This document shows, in pieces, positions 1 to 7,060 of a DNA stretch of 13,013 bases. Made by a program: the position numbers and the translations under genes. Within the stretch, counting starts at the first letter, position 1. Each line of letters opens with the position of its first letter. The stretch comes from an uncultured Clostridia bacterium (GTDB lineage Bacteria > Bacillota_A > Clostridia > Oscillospirales > Oscillospiraceae). Below the pieces are notes generated by a model. It saw only the letters and a program-made list of their open reading frames with translations, was not told the origin of the DNA and searched no databases. The DNA is taken from NCBI GenBank assembly GCA_949289625.1, contig CASEPH010000411.1, forward strand, positions 1-13,013, in the 5' to 3' direction.

Positions 1-1
1 C

Positions 2-619
2 AATCCCTTCCGTCAGAGCTTCAGCCGGCTTTGGCACACCTTTAAAAACATTCGACAGGAAAAGCACATTTTCCTGTTCCTGCTGGCCTTTTTCTTCTTT
101 ATCGACGGCGTATACACCATCATCGACATGGCGGTGGCCTACGGAACCGCCGTGGGCCTGGCCACCGAGGGACTGCTGATCGCCCTGCTGGTCACCCAAT
201 TTGTGGCCTTCCCCTGTTCCATCCTGTTTGGACGGCTGGCTGCAAAATATGATTCCGGACTGCTGATCAAGGTCTGTATTGTGGCCTATACCGGCATCAC
301 CATCTTCGCCATTTTCCTGGCCCACCAGTGGCAATTCTGGGTACTGGCAGTCTGTGTGGGTATGTTCCAAGGCGGCATTCAGGCCCTGTCCCGCTCCTAT
401 TTCGGCAAAATCATTCCGCCCGAAAAATCCGGAGAATACTTTGGTCTTTTTGACATCTGTGGTAAGGGCGCCTCCTTTATGGGCACCACCCTGATCGCCA
501 TTGTTACCCAGGCCAGTGGCAGCCAGAACACAGGCGTAGGCGCATTGGTGATTGTGTTTATCATTGGCATTCTCCTGTTTACCAGAGCCGATGCTGCTTG
601 TAAGGCTGCCTCCCATTAA
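2..619 (+). CDS. MFS transporter, UMF1/Atg22-like family (3' part only)
   Basis: The reading frame is open from the left edge of the window, so the true start lies upstream and only the last 205 residues are seen. The segment is strongly hydrophobic, with several membrane helices. It carries stretches typical of the bacterial UMF1 branch of the major facilitator superfamily: FFFIDGVYTIIDMA near residues 31-44, and QGGIQALSRSYFGK followed by an IPPEKSGEYFGLFD segment in the last third. These proteins are thought to be small-molecule exporters or permeases in the cytoplasmic membrane, and the substrate cannot be told from sequence. The C-terminus is a short basic tail. The gene ends at a strong terminator at 627-660, so it is not transcribed together with the next gene. 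The family call is fairly sure; the function is unknown. Confidence 0.88.
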   Translation, partial: NPFRQSFSRLWHTFKNIRQEKHIFLFLLAFFFFIDGVYTIIDMAVAYGTAVGLATEGLLIALLVTQFVAFPCSILFGRLAAKYDSGLLIKVCIVAYTGITIFAIFLAHQWQFWVLAVCVGMFQGGIQALSRSYFGKIIPPEKSGEYFGLFDICGKGASFMGTTLIAIVTQASGSQNTGVGALVIVFIIGILLFTRADAACKAASH

Positions 620-626
620 CTATTTT

Positions 627-660
627 CCCTGAGCCGGTTCACTTCCGGCTCAGGGCTTTT
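627..660 (+). terminator. Rho-independent terminator of the MFS gene
   Basis: A perfect 11-bp stem (627-637 with 645-655, arm CCCTGAGCCGG) encloses a 7-base loop and is followed by C then TTTT and further T-rich sequence. It lies 8 bases after the MFS stop codon. Confidence 0.92.
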
Positions 661-709
661 CTTTTCTGGTAACTTTAAAAAAAATTCACAGTTTTCCTAC
701 GGTTTTATG

Positions 710-738
710 CAGACTTTTCCCTTTCCATCTGATATAAT
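710..738 (+). promoter_or_regulatory. Sigma-A type promoter for the parvulin gene and ogt
   Basis: The -10 box is TATAAT at 733-738, preceded by TGA, giving an extended -10 (TGATATAAT). With a 17-base spacer the -35 would be CAGACT at 710-715, which keeps only GAC of the consensus. A weak -35 is common with an extended -10. The start codon is about 60 bases downstream. Confidence 0.7.
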
Positions 739-797
739 GTTCTTTGCCGTGCCCGCCGGACAGGCTGACACGGCGACTTAGAAAGGATGTGTCTTTT

Positions 798-2483
798 ATG
801 CTATGTCCCAGCTGCGGCCAGGAATTCTCCCAGCAGGAGAAGGTCTGTCCCCACTGCGGTCAGGCTTTGCCTGATCCCATCAACACAGAACCCACCGCTT
901 CCGCGGAACTTGATACCGAATGGCAGGCAGGTCCTGATCTGGAGGAGCAGGACTCCGCTTCTCCCGATCCCTCGGACGCTGCATTGGAGGAAGACCCGGC
1001 AGCATCAGAAGTGGATACTGAAACATCGGCGGATTCTGACTTGGAAGCTGACGATGCCCCAGAGGTGCAGGACGATGCCGAAGGGGAGGACCCCGGCGAA
1101 ACGGATGAAACAGAGGAAGAGAACACACTCCCAGAGTCTGCTGCAGAGGCTGTTTCCGACAGTGCAGCAGAAACGGAGACCCAGGCAGAAACCAAGAAGA
1201 AGCGTTCTCCCTTGGCTGCCATTCTCATCGCGATCATCGGTCTGCTCCTGATCATCGTGGTCTGCCTTACCATCGCTTTGACCACCCTCTCTCAGACCGG
1301 CTCCATGCCTGGCTTTGTTTCCGCCATCACAGACCTGTTCCATCGTGACAACTTTGACGCCGACGCCGTTGCCATTCGCCTTCAGGACCAGGACGGCAAT
1401 GCTTTGGCGGAGATCTCCAATGCCCAGCTCAGCTATTACTATTGGGGCGAATACTACTACTATGTGCAGACCAGCGGCTTTGGCTTTGACGCCTCCGTAT
1501 CTCTGGCAGACCAGCAGTATAGTGACGATATGACTTGGCAGGATTATTTCCTCCAGAATGCCTGCACCTCCATTCAGCAGATCGAGGCTCTGAAGGCCGC
1601 TGCTACAGAGGCCGGGTTTACCATGCCGGAGGAATACCAGACGGAGTATGATACCACCATTGCCTCCATGGCCGACTATGCCGTTCAGGCCGGATTTACC
1701 GACAGCGACGGTAACGGCGACGTGCTTGCCTACATCCAGGATTCCTACGGTTCTGCCGCCACAGAGGATAGCTTTGCCCAATACCTGTACGATTCTTACT
1801 ATGTCACCGCCTATTCCGATGAGATCTATAATAGTCTCAGCTTCACCGACGAGGAGATCGAGGCTTACTACGATGACAACAGCGATATGTTTGAAGCCTA
1901 CGGCATTGAAAAATCCGAACTTCCCAACGTCAACGTCCGGCATATCCTCATCGAGCCGGCAGCCACGGAAACCGAATCAGAGGAAAGCTCCGCGGTAGAG
2001 GATTCCGCTGTGGAGGAAGCCAACGAAGAGGCCGCCTGGGCCGATGCGGAGGCGGAAGCAGAGCGCATCTATGAGGAGTGGAAAGCCGGCGACGCCACGG
2101 AAGAGAGCTTTGGGGAACTGGCCAACACTTATTCTGCCGATACCGGTTCCAACACCACCGGCGGCCTTTATGAGGATGTCTACCCTGGCCAGATGGTGGA
2201 GGAGTTCAACGACTGGTGCTTTGACAGCAACCGAAAGCCCGGAGATACCGCCATTGTGGAAACCAGCTATGGCTATCACATTATGTACTATGTGGGCGCC
2301 ACAGAGAACTATTATTGGAAAACCGCAGCGGAAAGTGAACTCCACTATCAGGAATACGACGCCATGCTCAGCGAAATCGTCAATCAGTATACAACCTCCA
2401 CCACTGAGGATCTGGACATTACCACGCCGGACGCGGTAGACGCCATCACCTCCAGCAGCACCGGCACCACCGCAGTGGGATAA
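798..2483 (+). CDS. Zinc-ribbon, single-pass membrane protein with parvulin-type peptidyl-prolyl isomerase domain
   Basis: The 561-residue protein begins with a zinc ribbon (CPSC at 3-6, CPHC at 17-20). A strongly acidic Ser/Ala/Glu/Asp linker follows at about 28-130, then KKKR at 133-136 and one membrane helix at about 138-162. The outer part resembles the SurA/PrsA plan: a helical N-terminal region rich in Tyr (about 185-375), then a PpiC parvulin domain (about 378-500) starting VNVRHILI and ending ETSYGYHIMYYVG. The domain is interrupted after RHILI by an acidic Glu/Ala insert (about 388-425). The ATG at 798 is chosen because it follows GAAAGGA at 781-787 and lets the zinc ribbon begin at residue 3; an in-frame ATG at 744 lies just after the -10 box and has no ribosome site. 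It probably helps fold exported proteins at the outer membrane face, with the zinc ribbon in the cytoplasm. ogt follows 41 bases later. Confidence 0.85.
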   Translation: MLCPSCGQEFSQQEKVCPHCGQALPDPINTEPTASAELDTEWQAGPDLEEQDSASPDPSDAALEEDPAASEVDTETSADSDLEADDAPEVQDDAEGEDPGETDETEEENTLPESAAEAVSDSAAETETQAETKKKRSPLAAILIAIIGLLLIIVVCLTIALTTLSQTGSMPGFVSAITDLFHRDNFDADAVAIRLQDQDGNALAEISNAQLSYYYWGEYYYYVQTSGFGFDASVSLADQQYSDDMTWQDYFLQNACTSIQQIEALKAAATEAGFTMPEEYQTEYDTTIASMADYAVQAGFTDSDGNGDVLAYIQDSYGSAATEDSFAQYLYDSYYVTAYSDEIYNSLSFTDEEIEAYYDDNSDMFEAYGIEKSELPNVNVRHILIEPAATETESEESSAVEDSAVEEANEEAAWADAEAEAERIYEEWKAGDATEESFGELANTYSADTGSNTTGGLYEDVYPGQMVEEFNDWCFDSNRKPGDTAIVETSYGYHIMYYVGATENYYWKTAAESELHYQEYDAMLSEIVNQYTTSTTEDLDITTPDAVDAITSSSTGTTAVG

Positions 2484-2524
2484 TCGCCGTTAGGCATCTG
2501 TCTGACTAGAAGGAGATGTGTCCT

Positions 2525-3064
2525 ATGCAGGATTCACTGTGTTTTACCACTACCTATCCATCTCCCTTGGGAGAGATCACCATGGCAGGTAACGGACAAG
2601 CCTTGACTGGCCTGTGGTTCAGCGGTCAAAAGTATTTTGGCGCCCAGCTACCGGAGGAAACCACGCCAGGAGATACCCCCATTTTTGAGCAGACCAAGGT
2701 CTGGCTGGATTGCTACTTTCGTGGTCAACAGCCGGAGTCACTGCCACCCATGGCGGCGACTGGTACCCCTTTTCAGAAAATAGTCTGGGATCTTCTGGGG
2801 CAGATTCCCTATGGAACCTGCACTACCTACGGAGCCCTTGCAAAACTGGTGGCACAGCGACTGGGACGGGCCACCATGTCTGCCCAAGCCGTTGGCGGAG
2901 CTGTGGGCCGCAACCCTATCTCTATTCTCATTCCCTGTCACAGGGTAATCGGTACCAATGGCAGCCTTACGGGCTATGCCGGCGGGTTGGAACGAAAGCT
3001 GTTTTTGCTCCGGTTGGAGGGCGTAGATACCGCCAGGCTGTCCCGACCAAAGGAAGCATTTTAA
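2525..3064 (+). CDS. ogt: Methylated-DNA--[protein]-cysteine S-methyltransferase
   Basis: This 179-residue protein removes alkyl groups from O6-alkylguanine in DNA by transferring them to its own cysteine, a suicide repair reaction. It shows the full family signature: an N-terminal ribonuclease-like half (about 1-80), then the DNA-binding half with [13 protein letters not shown] (94-106), the asparagine hinge N130 and the active-site PCHRVIG (C138). It ends with the usual [17 protein letters not shown] segment. The ATG at 2525 is preferred over the in-frame ATG at 2516, because AGAAGGAG (2508-2515) abuts the latter but sits 9 bases before the former. By alignment to human AGT, the residue at the DNA-intercalating arginine finger position is Gln121 rather than Arg. 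It is probably co-transcribed with the parvulin gene, with no obvious functional link. The gene ends at a shared terminator. Confidence 0.95.
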   Translation: MQDSLCFTTTYPSPLGEITMAGNGQALTGLWFSGQKYFGAQLPEETTPGDTPIFEQTKVWLDCYFRGQQPESLPPMAATGTPFQKIVWDLLGQIPYGTCTTYGALAKLVAQRLGRATMSAQAVGGAVGRNPISILIPCHRVIGTNGSLTGYAGGLERKLFLLRLEGVDTARLSRPKEAF

Positions 3065-3069
3065 TCCAC

Positions 3070-3123
3070 AAAAATCGGGCGTGTTGCAGAACTGAGTTTC
3101 TGCAACACGCCCGAATATTTTTT
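3070..3123. terminator. Bidirectional terminator between ogt and putP
   Basis: A perfect 16-bp stem (3075-3090 with 3099-3114, arm core CGGGCGTGTTGCAGA) has an 8-base loop. It is flanked by AAAAA at 3070-3074 and by TTTTTT at 3118-3123, so it can end transcription from both converging genes. Confidence 0.93.
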
Positions 3124-3131
3124 GGAATCTC

Positions 3132-4664
3132 TTAATCCTTCATCGCGGCCACTTCGTCGAACTCCTGCTCGATCTCTTGGCCGGGCCGGCCCGTTGCCAG
3201 GCTGACCACCACATTCACCACAATGGCGATCAGGAACGCCGGCAGCAGCTCATAAATGTCCAGCAGTCCGCCCATGGGCCGCACCGCGTATTTCCACACA
3301 AACACCATCACACCGCCCACGATCATGCCGGTGATGGCGCCCCACTTGTTGCTCTTCTTCCAGAACAGGGCCAGCAAAACCACCGGGCCGAAGGCTGCGC
3401 CAAAGCCTGCCCAGGCAAAGGATACGATGGTGAACACCGACCCCTCATTTCTGGCCCAGATCATACCGATAATGGCAATCACAATGACCGTGCCGCGGGC
3501 AATGATCATGGACATTTTATTGGAAAGCTTGACGCCCAGGGTATCCTGAACCAGATCCTGAGAGACGCTGGAAGCAGCGGCAAGCAGCTGAGAATCCGCC
3601 GTGGACATGGTGGCTGCCAGAATCCCGGAGAGGATAATGCCTGCCAAAATGGCGGGGATCACACCATATGTACTGATAAGAGCTGCAATTTTGATGATAA
3701 TCCGCTGGGAATCCGCAGAGGAAAGCTCCTCCAAAGCACCGGCGTGGATCATGGCGTTGCCCACGATACCGATGAGAATTGCCACGCCCATGGAGATCAC
3801 CACCCAGATGGTGGCAATGCGACGGGACATGGTGAGCTTCTTGGCGTCCTCAATGGCCATGAACCGCAGCAAAATATGGGGCATTCCGAAGTAGCCCAGA
3901 CCCCAGGCCAGCGTGGAGAAGATGGTCAAGCCATTATAGGAGGCAGCAGTACCGGTGGCTGCGTCGTAACCCTGGGTCAGGTTTAAATAGCCAGGCAGGG
4001 ACTTGGCATTGTCCACCACTGCGTCCCAGCCGCCTGCCACATTGATGCCAAAGAACACCACCACAATCAGTGCCACCGTCATGACAATGGACTGGATCAG
4101 GTCCGTGGTAGAGGCCGCCAGGAAGCCGCCCAAGGCCGTATAAGCCACGATGACAATGGCGGAAACGATCATCGCCGTCAAATAGTCCACGCCGAACAGG
4201 CTGGAGAACAGGGTTCCACAGGCGTTAAAGCCGGAAGCCGTATAGGGAATGAAGAATACGATGATAACCAGCGCCGCAATCAAAGAGAGAATATGCTTTT
4301 CATCCCGGAACCGTCTGGAGAAGAAATCCGGAATGGTCACAGCGCCAATATGCTGGGAATAGCGGCGAATCCGTTTTGCCACCACCAACCAGTTCACATA
4401 GGTGCCGATGGCCAAACCGATGGCGGTCCAGCTGGCCTCCGGCAATCCCGCCAGCAGTGCCACGCCGGGCAGGCCCATCAGCAACCAGGAGCTCATATCC
4501 GAAGCCTCGGCGCTCATGGCCGTGACGATGGGCCCCAGCTTTCTGCCGCCCAGATAAAAATCATCGGTGGATTTGTTCCGCTTGGAGCAAATCGCACCAA
4601 TAATCACCATTGCGATCAGGTAAACCGCTATGGTCGCCATGATCAGAATACTTCTTGAATCCAT
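3132..4664 (-). CDS. putP: Sodium/proline symporter
   Basis: This 510-residue membrane protein of the sodium:solute symporter family (SSS) imports L-proline with sodium. About 13 hydrophobic helices are visible. The resemblance to E. coli PutP is close: YLGGRKLGPIVTAMSAEASDMSSWLLMGLPG near residues 37-67, with D56 and S58 matching the PutP sodium-site residues D55/S57, WGLGYFGMPHILLRFMA at 254-270, and AATMSTADSQLL with S354/T355 matching S340/T341. The start ATG at 4664 has AAGGAAGGGG about 9 bases upstream and a good promoter at 4698-4726. The C-terminus is an acidic cytoplasmic tail. The neighbouring TetR-family gene and the half-site cluster at 4810-4838 suggest local regulation, but this is inference. 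Proline could serve as an amino-acid substrate (Stickland metabolism) or an osmolyte. Confidence 0.95.
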   Translation of the reverse strand: MDSRSILIMATIAVYLIAMVIIGAICSKRNKSTDDFYLGGRKLGPIVTAMSAEASDMSSWLLMGLPGVALLAGLPEASWTAIGLAIGTYVNWLVVAKRIRRYSQHIGAVTIPDFFSRRFRDEKHILSLIAALVIIVFFIPYTASGFNACGTLFSSLFGVDYLTAMIVSAIVIVAYTALGGFLAASTTDLIQSIVMTVALIVVVFFGINVAGGWDAVVDNAKSLPGYLNLTQGYDAATGTAASYNGLTIFSTLAWGLGYFGMPHILLRFMAIEDAKKLTMSRRIATIWVVISMGVAILIGIVGNAMIHAGALEELSSADSQRIIIKIAALISTYGVIPAILAGIILSGILAATMSTADSQLLAAASSVSQDLVQDTLGVKLSNKMSMIIARGTVIVIAIIGMIWARNEGSVFTIVSFAWAGFGAAFGPVVLLALFWKKSNKWGAITGMIVGGVMVFVWKYAVRPMGGLLDIYELLPAFLIAIVVNVVVSLATGRPGQEIEQEFDEVAAMKD

Positions 4665-4697
4665 GTAATATTGCCCCTTCCTTTTTCATAGGGCTAT

Positions 4698-4726
4698 ATT
4701 ATACTATGACATTTTTTAGACTGCAA
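4698..4726 (-). promoter_or_regulatory. Promoter of putP
   Basis: On the minus strand, TTGCAG (4721-4726) and TATAAT (4698-4703) are separated by exactly 17 bases. Transcription would begin near 4691, giving a leader of roughly 27 bases with the ribosome site in it. A TAGAC half-site (4717-4721) touches the -35 box. Confidence 0.75.
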
Positions 4727-4809
4727 TACAGAACAAAGTATATACGAAATCATAAACTAATACAGTTTTATATATATATTTTTTCTTCTTAATATCAGCA
4801 AAAATTTAC

Positions 4810-4838
4810 TAGACTATAGTCTAAATATTATTTTAGAC
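4810..4838. promoter_or_regulatory. Palindromic TAGAC/GTCTA cluster, possible TetR operator
   Basis: A perfect 14-bp palindrome TAGACTATAGTCTA spans 4810-4823. Its right half also forms a second inverted repeat, GTCTAAA (4819-4825) with TTTAGAC (4832-4838). A further TTTAGACT lies at 4715-4722 beside the putP -35 box. Perfect short palindromes are typical of TetR-family operators, and the site lies between the putP promoter and the TetR stop codon. It is about 85 bases upstream of the putP -35, so it would act by looping or from a distance. It has no proper loop and T-run, so it makes a poor terminator. Assigning it to the adjacent regulator is inference. Confidence 0.5.
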
Positions 4839-4849
4839 AAAAGCAAAAC

Positions 4850-5434
4850 TTAATTTTTTAGATAACTCAAAAGCAGCTCCAACTGCTTGGTAGAGTACTG
4901 ACTGAGGGAATAGTTTCCATCACAAATGCACCAATCGTAGAGCAATGCACGCTCCTGCAACGCATAGGTGCGCACCATCTCGTTGACGGATATATCCTGT
5001 CGCAATTCACCCCGCTGCTGCCCCTCCATACAAATTCGCCGCAGCAGCCGGAAATAATAGCGGTTATGATCCATCAAATGCTTTTTGCTGCTGGTCACCA
5101 GCTGAGTGGAGAGCAACCGTGCCAGCAGCTCCAGAGATACGGAGTTTTCTATCATAAAAAACAGCTCATGGTTCAAATAGATCAGCTTGTCAAAGCTGTT
5201 CATCTCCGCCGGCATGGTTTCCGTTAAGGCCTGATACTTCTCATCAAACAGGGTGGACAGAGAGCTCAGCAGTGCGTCCTTCCCTGCAAAATAGTGATAA
5301 AAGGATCCTTTGGAGGTGCCGGAGCGATCCACAATGTCATCCACTGTGGTATCATCATACCCGTTTTCATAGAACAGCTCCCAGGCTGCCGCCACAATCC
5401 GGCTTCGGGTGTTTCTGACGTTTCGTTTTGCCAT
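4850..5434 (-). CDS. TetR/AcrR-family transcriptional regulator
   Basis: This 194-residue protein has the usual TetR layout. The N-terminal DNA-binding domain (about 8-55) contains IVAAAWELFYENGYDDTT, then a helix-turn-helix at about 29-48 with the hallmark GTSKGSFYHYFAGKDALL. The remaining ~140 residues form a helical ligand-binding/dimer domain with no family-specific motif I recognise, so the effector is unknown. The start at 5434 is set by a perfect AAGGAGGG (5441-5448) six bases upstream and by the normal TetR N-terminus. The frame is open upstream by chance to 5752, but that stretch has no ribosome site and overlaps a terminator. It has its own promoter (5457-5485). It lies 185 bases upstream of putP on the same strand, which makes putP a candidate target. 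No obvious operator overlaps its own promoter. Confidence 0.92.
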   Translation of the reverse strand: MAKRNVRNTRSRIVAAAWELFYENGYDDTTVDDIVDRSGTSKGSFYHYFAGKDALLSSLSTLFDEKYQALTETMPAEMNSFDKLIYLNHELFFMIENSVSLELLARLLSTQLVTSSKKHLMDHNRYYFRLLRRICMEGQQRGELRQDISVNEMVRTYALQERALLYDWCICDGNYSLSQYSTKQLELLLSYLKN

Positions 5435-5456
5435 GGCAATCCCTCCTTGCCCGTCC

Positions 5457-5485
5457 ATTATAGTATCTTCTTGCCCAAAATACAA
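5457..5485 (-). promoter_or_regulatory. Promoter of the TetR-family gene
   Basis: On the minus strand, TTGTAT (5480-5485) and TATAAT (5457-5462) are 17 bases apart. The expected start near 5450 gives a very short leader just covering the AAGGAGGG ribosome site. Confidence 0.7.
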
Positions 5486-5507
5486 GAATCCCACCGCCAT
5501 ACCCCCA

Positions 5508-5542
5508 GCAAAAAGCCTCCCCAATTTGGGGAGGCTTTTTGC
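5508..5542 (-). terminator. Strong terminator upstream of the TetR promoter
   Basis: A perfect 15-bp stem (5508-5522 with 5528-5542, arm GCAAAAAGCCTCCCC on the plus strand) has a 5-base loop and T5/A5 tracts inside the stem ends, so it could work on either strand. It lies upstream of the TetR promoter, so it does not end the TetR transcript. It fits as the end of the minus-strand transcript that starts near 5674. Confidence 0.85.
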
Positions 5543-5674
5543 CCATTCGGGGGAGTCCAACCCCGAATGAGAGGTGAAAGAAAGAAGGTAAACCAGCATT
5601 CGCCGGTGGAACGGGTATACAATACGTCCACTTAATATCTCCGTAATATTCTTCACGAAATATTCACAGTTTGT
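5508..5674 (-). ncRNA. Candidate small RNA, about 167 nt, family not recognised
   Basis: A near-consensus promoter (5681-5709) would start a minus-strand transcript near 5674, and a perfect terminator ends it at 5508. No ORF inside has a ribosome site. The RNA reads as a row of hairpins, given here in plus coordinates: AATATT repeats near 5645-5665; GTGGA/TCCAC at 5606-5631, with inner GTAT/ATAC; CCAGC/GCCGG at 5593-5606 (allowing G-U); a 9-bp CATTCGGGG stem at 5544-5569; and the terminator. Between the hairpins the RNA is pyrimidine-rich (5570-5591), including UUUCACCUCU, which could pair with AGAGGUGAAA-type ribosome sites. It is not 6S, SRP, tmRNA or RNase P RNA as far as I can tell. Alternatively it is an attenuated long leader of the TetR gene. 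Expression is inferred from the signals only. Confidence 0.5.
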
Positions 5675-5680
5675 GTTTTG

Positions 5681-5709
5681 AGTATAGCATTGCTTGTTGT
5701 TTCTGTCAA
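5681..5709 (-). promoter_or_regulatory. Near-consensus promoter of the candidate small RNA
   Basis: On the minus strand the -35 is a perfect TTGACA (5704-5709), followed by a 17-base spacer and TATACT (5681-5686), preceded by TGC (an extended -10). It is the best promoter match in the window, and it faces no protein gene before the terminator at 5508-5542. Confidence 0.78.
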
Positions 5710-5811
5710 TATCTTTGATGGAGTGCATCTGCATTTTTGACATTCTGCACAAATTTTAAATTCATTTTCCGCCAAAGTCAGCAGTCCCTGGGGCAAGATC
5801 CGGGGAATCTA

Positions 5812-5840
5812 TTGATTTTATACCGCAAATATGGTAGTAT
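5812..5840 (+). promoter_or_regulatory. Promoter of the acyltransferase gene
   Basis: TTGATT (5812-5817) and TAGTAT (5835-5840) are 17 bases apart, and the -10 is preceded by TGG (extended -10). The start codon is 33 bases beyond the -10, with AGGAGGG at 5861-5867. Confidence 0.72.
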
Positions 5841-5872
5841 GCAAACAAACTTACTGATACAGGAGGGATCCT

Positions 5873-7006
5873 ATGGAAGCCGGCACCGCAAAAGAACGCA
5901 TTGTGGGCCTTGATTTGATGAAAGTTCTGGGCCTGTATTTCGTCATTCTCTACCACCTCACCTTCCGGAATCCTTCCGATGTGCTCCACGGCGGCTTTTT
6001 GACAGTAATCCCCTACGCCTTGACTACATTGATGAGCATCTGCGTCCCCTTGTTTTTTACCGCCAGCGGTGCCCTGTCCCTCAGCAGGCCCATTGATCTA
6101 CGCAAAAACACTCTGCGTTGTCTGCATTTAATTCTGCTGATCCTGTTCTGGGTGATCGTTTCTCTGATGATCGTCTTTGCCCTGCGCGGGGAATGGCCCG
6201 GCCTTCGGGAGTTTTTGCAGATCGCCTCGGAACTGCGAGTTGGATACATCCAGCATCTGTGGTATCTCCCCACATTTCTGTTCTTGACCCTGCTGACGCC
6301 CGTTCTGTACGCCATGCGTTCCGGTCCCAAGCGAATTTACCACTATGGATTACTGCTGTTGTTTCTGTTTACGTTTGGAAACCTATTCCTCAATGATCTG
6401 GAGTATTTGCTCCGCTGGGCTCTAGGCAAAACAGGCCATACCGGCAGCCGTCAGTTCTTCTGGTATGTCAACTTCTTCGGCTACCACTACTGGTATTCGG
6501 TATTCTACTTAGCCTTAGGCGCCTATTTGGTGGAATACCGCCAGGTGTTCCAGCGGTATCGGGGCGCAGCTATCGTCGCCATCCCGGTCTGCATGGTATT
6601 TCTGACCCTGTTTGCTTTGGCCAGATCCCATGTTTACGGCTCTGTGTTTGATCCCGTATTCAACAATTACGGCAACGTTTTTACCCTGATTCTCACAGCC
6701 TCTGTCAGTCTGCTGCTGATGGGCTGGGAACCAAAAGGACTTTTGCGCAGAGGCGCCGCCTCTATGGCCTCCTGTTCCCTGGGAATTTATCTGATTCATT
6801 GGCTGCTCATTGAAGTTTTGTTGGACTTCGCACCTGACGTCGTGGATGCTGTTGCGCTAGCCCCCCTTACAGCCCTAGGCCTTTTGGCCATCAGTTGGGG
6901 ACTCAGCTGGTGCTGCTTAAAGCTTCCCTATATTAAGAACCTTTTTACTGCCTCTCCTACCTGGATTCACGGGAAAAAAAGCACCAAGTTCAGTCGTCCT
7001 ACATAA
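5873..7006 (+). CDS. Acyltransferase 3 family membrane protein
   Basis: This 377-residue integral membrane protein has about ten hydrophobic helices. The N-terminal signature ERIVGLDLMKVLGLYFVILYH carries R9 and the conserved H28 of the acyltransferase 3 (OafA/WecH/NolL) family. HLWYLPTFLFL (128-138) and the C-terminal ASCSLGIYLIHWLLIEVLL (299-317) are further family hallmarks. Such proteins move acyl groups, often acetyl, across the membrane onto sugars, cell-wall polymers or other surface molecules. There is no C-terminal SGNH domain, so it is the stand-alone type. The start is set by AGGAGGG five bases upstream and its own promoter. It stands alone and converges on the dehydrogenase gene, so the acceptor cannot be told from context. 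The stop codon falls inside the stem of the shared terminator. Confidence 0.9.
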   Translation: MEAGTAKERIVGLDLMKVLGLYFVILYHLTFRNPSDVLHGGFLTVIPYALTTLMSICVPLFFTASGALSLSRPIDLRKNTLRCLHLILLILFWVIVSLMIVFALRGEWPGLREFLQIASELRVGYIQHLWYLPTFLFLTLLTPVLYAMRSGPKRIYHYGLLLLFLFTFGNLFLNDLEYLLRWALGKTGHTGSRQFFWYVNFFGYHYWYSVFYLALGAYLVEYRQVFQRYRGAAIVAIPVCMVFLTLFALARSHVYGSVFDPVFNNYGNVFTLILTASVSLLLMGWEPKGLLRRGAASMASCSLGIYLIHWLLIEVLLDFAPDVVDAVALAPLTALGLLAISWGLSWCCLKLPYIKNLFTASPTWIHGKKSTKFSRPT

Positions 7007-7056
7007 AATGCACCCCGGCTCCACAACTTTCGCTGTGGATCCGGGGTGCATTTTAT
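7003..7056. terminator. Bidirectional terminator between acyltransferase and dehydrogenase genes
   Basis: A perfect 16-bp outer stem (7003-7018 with 7041-7056, arm ATAAAATGCACCCCGG) continues, after a small mismatch, into CCACA (7021-7025) with TGTGG (7034-7038). The outer A/T-rich ends provide the U-tract in either direction. The acyltransferase stop lies in the left arm and the dehydrogenase stop is 5 bases past the right arm. Confidence 0.92.
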
Positions 7057-7060
7057 ACCT

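Noticed and set aside
1005..1943. Long minus-strand open frame inside the parvulin gene
   Set aside because: It is an antisense shadow produced by the codon bias of the plus-strand gene; it has no recognisable protein features or ribosome site.
5435..5752. Open reading frame extending the TetR protein by about 106 residues at its N-terminus
   Set aside because: A perfect ribosome site sits just before the ATG at 5434, the TetR domain normally starts there, and the extension runs through a strong terminator, a promoter and the candidate small RNA with no start signal of its own.
5737..5765. Plus-strand TTGACA (5737-5742) as a second promoter for the acyltransferase
   Set aside because: No acceptable -10 lies 16-18 bases downstream; the promoter at 5812-5840 is far better placed.
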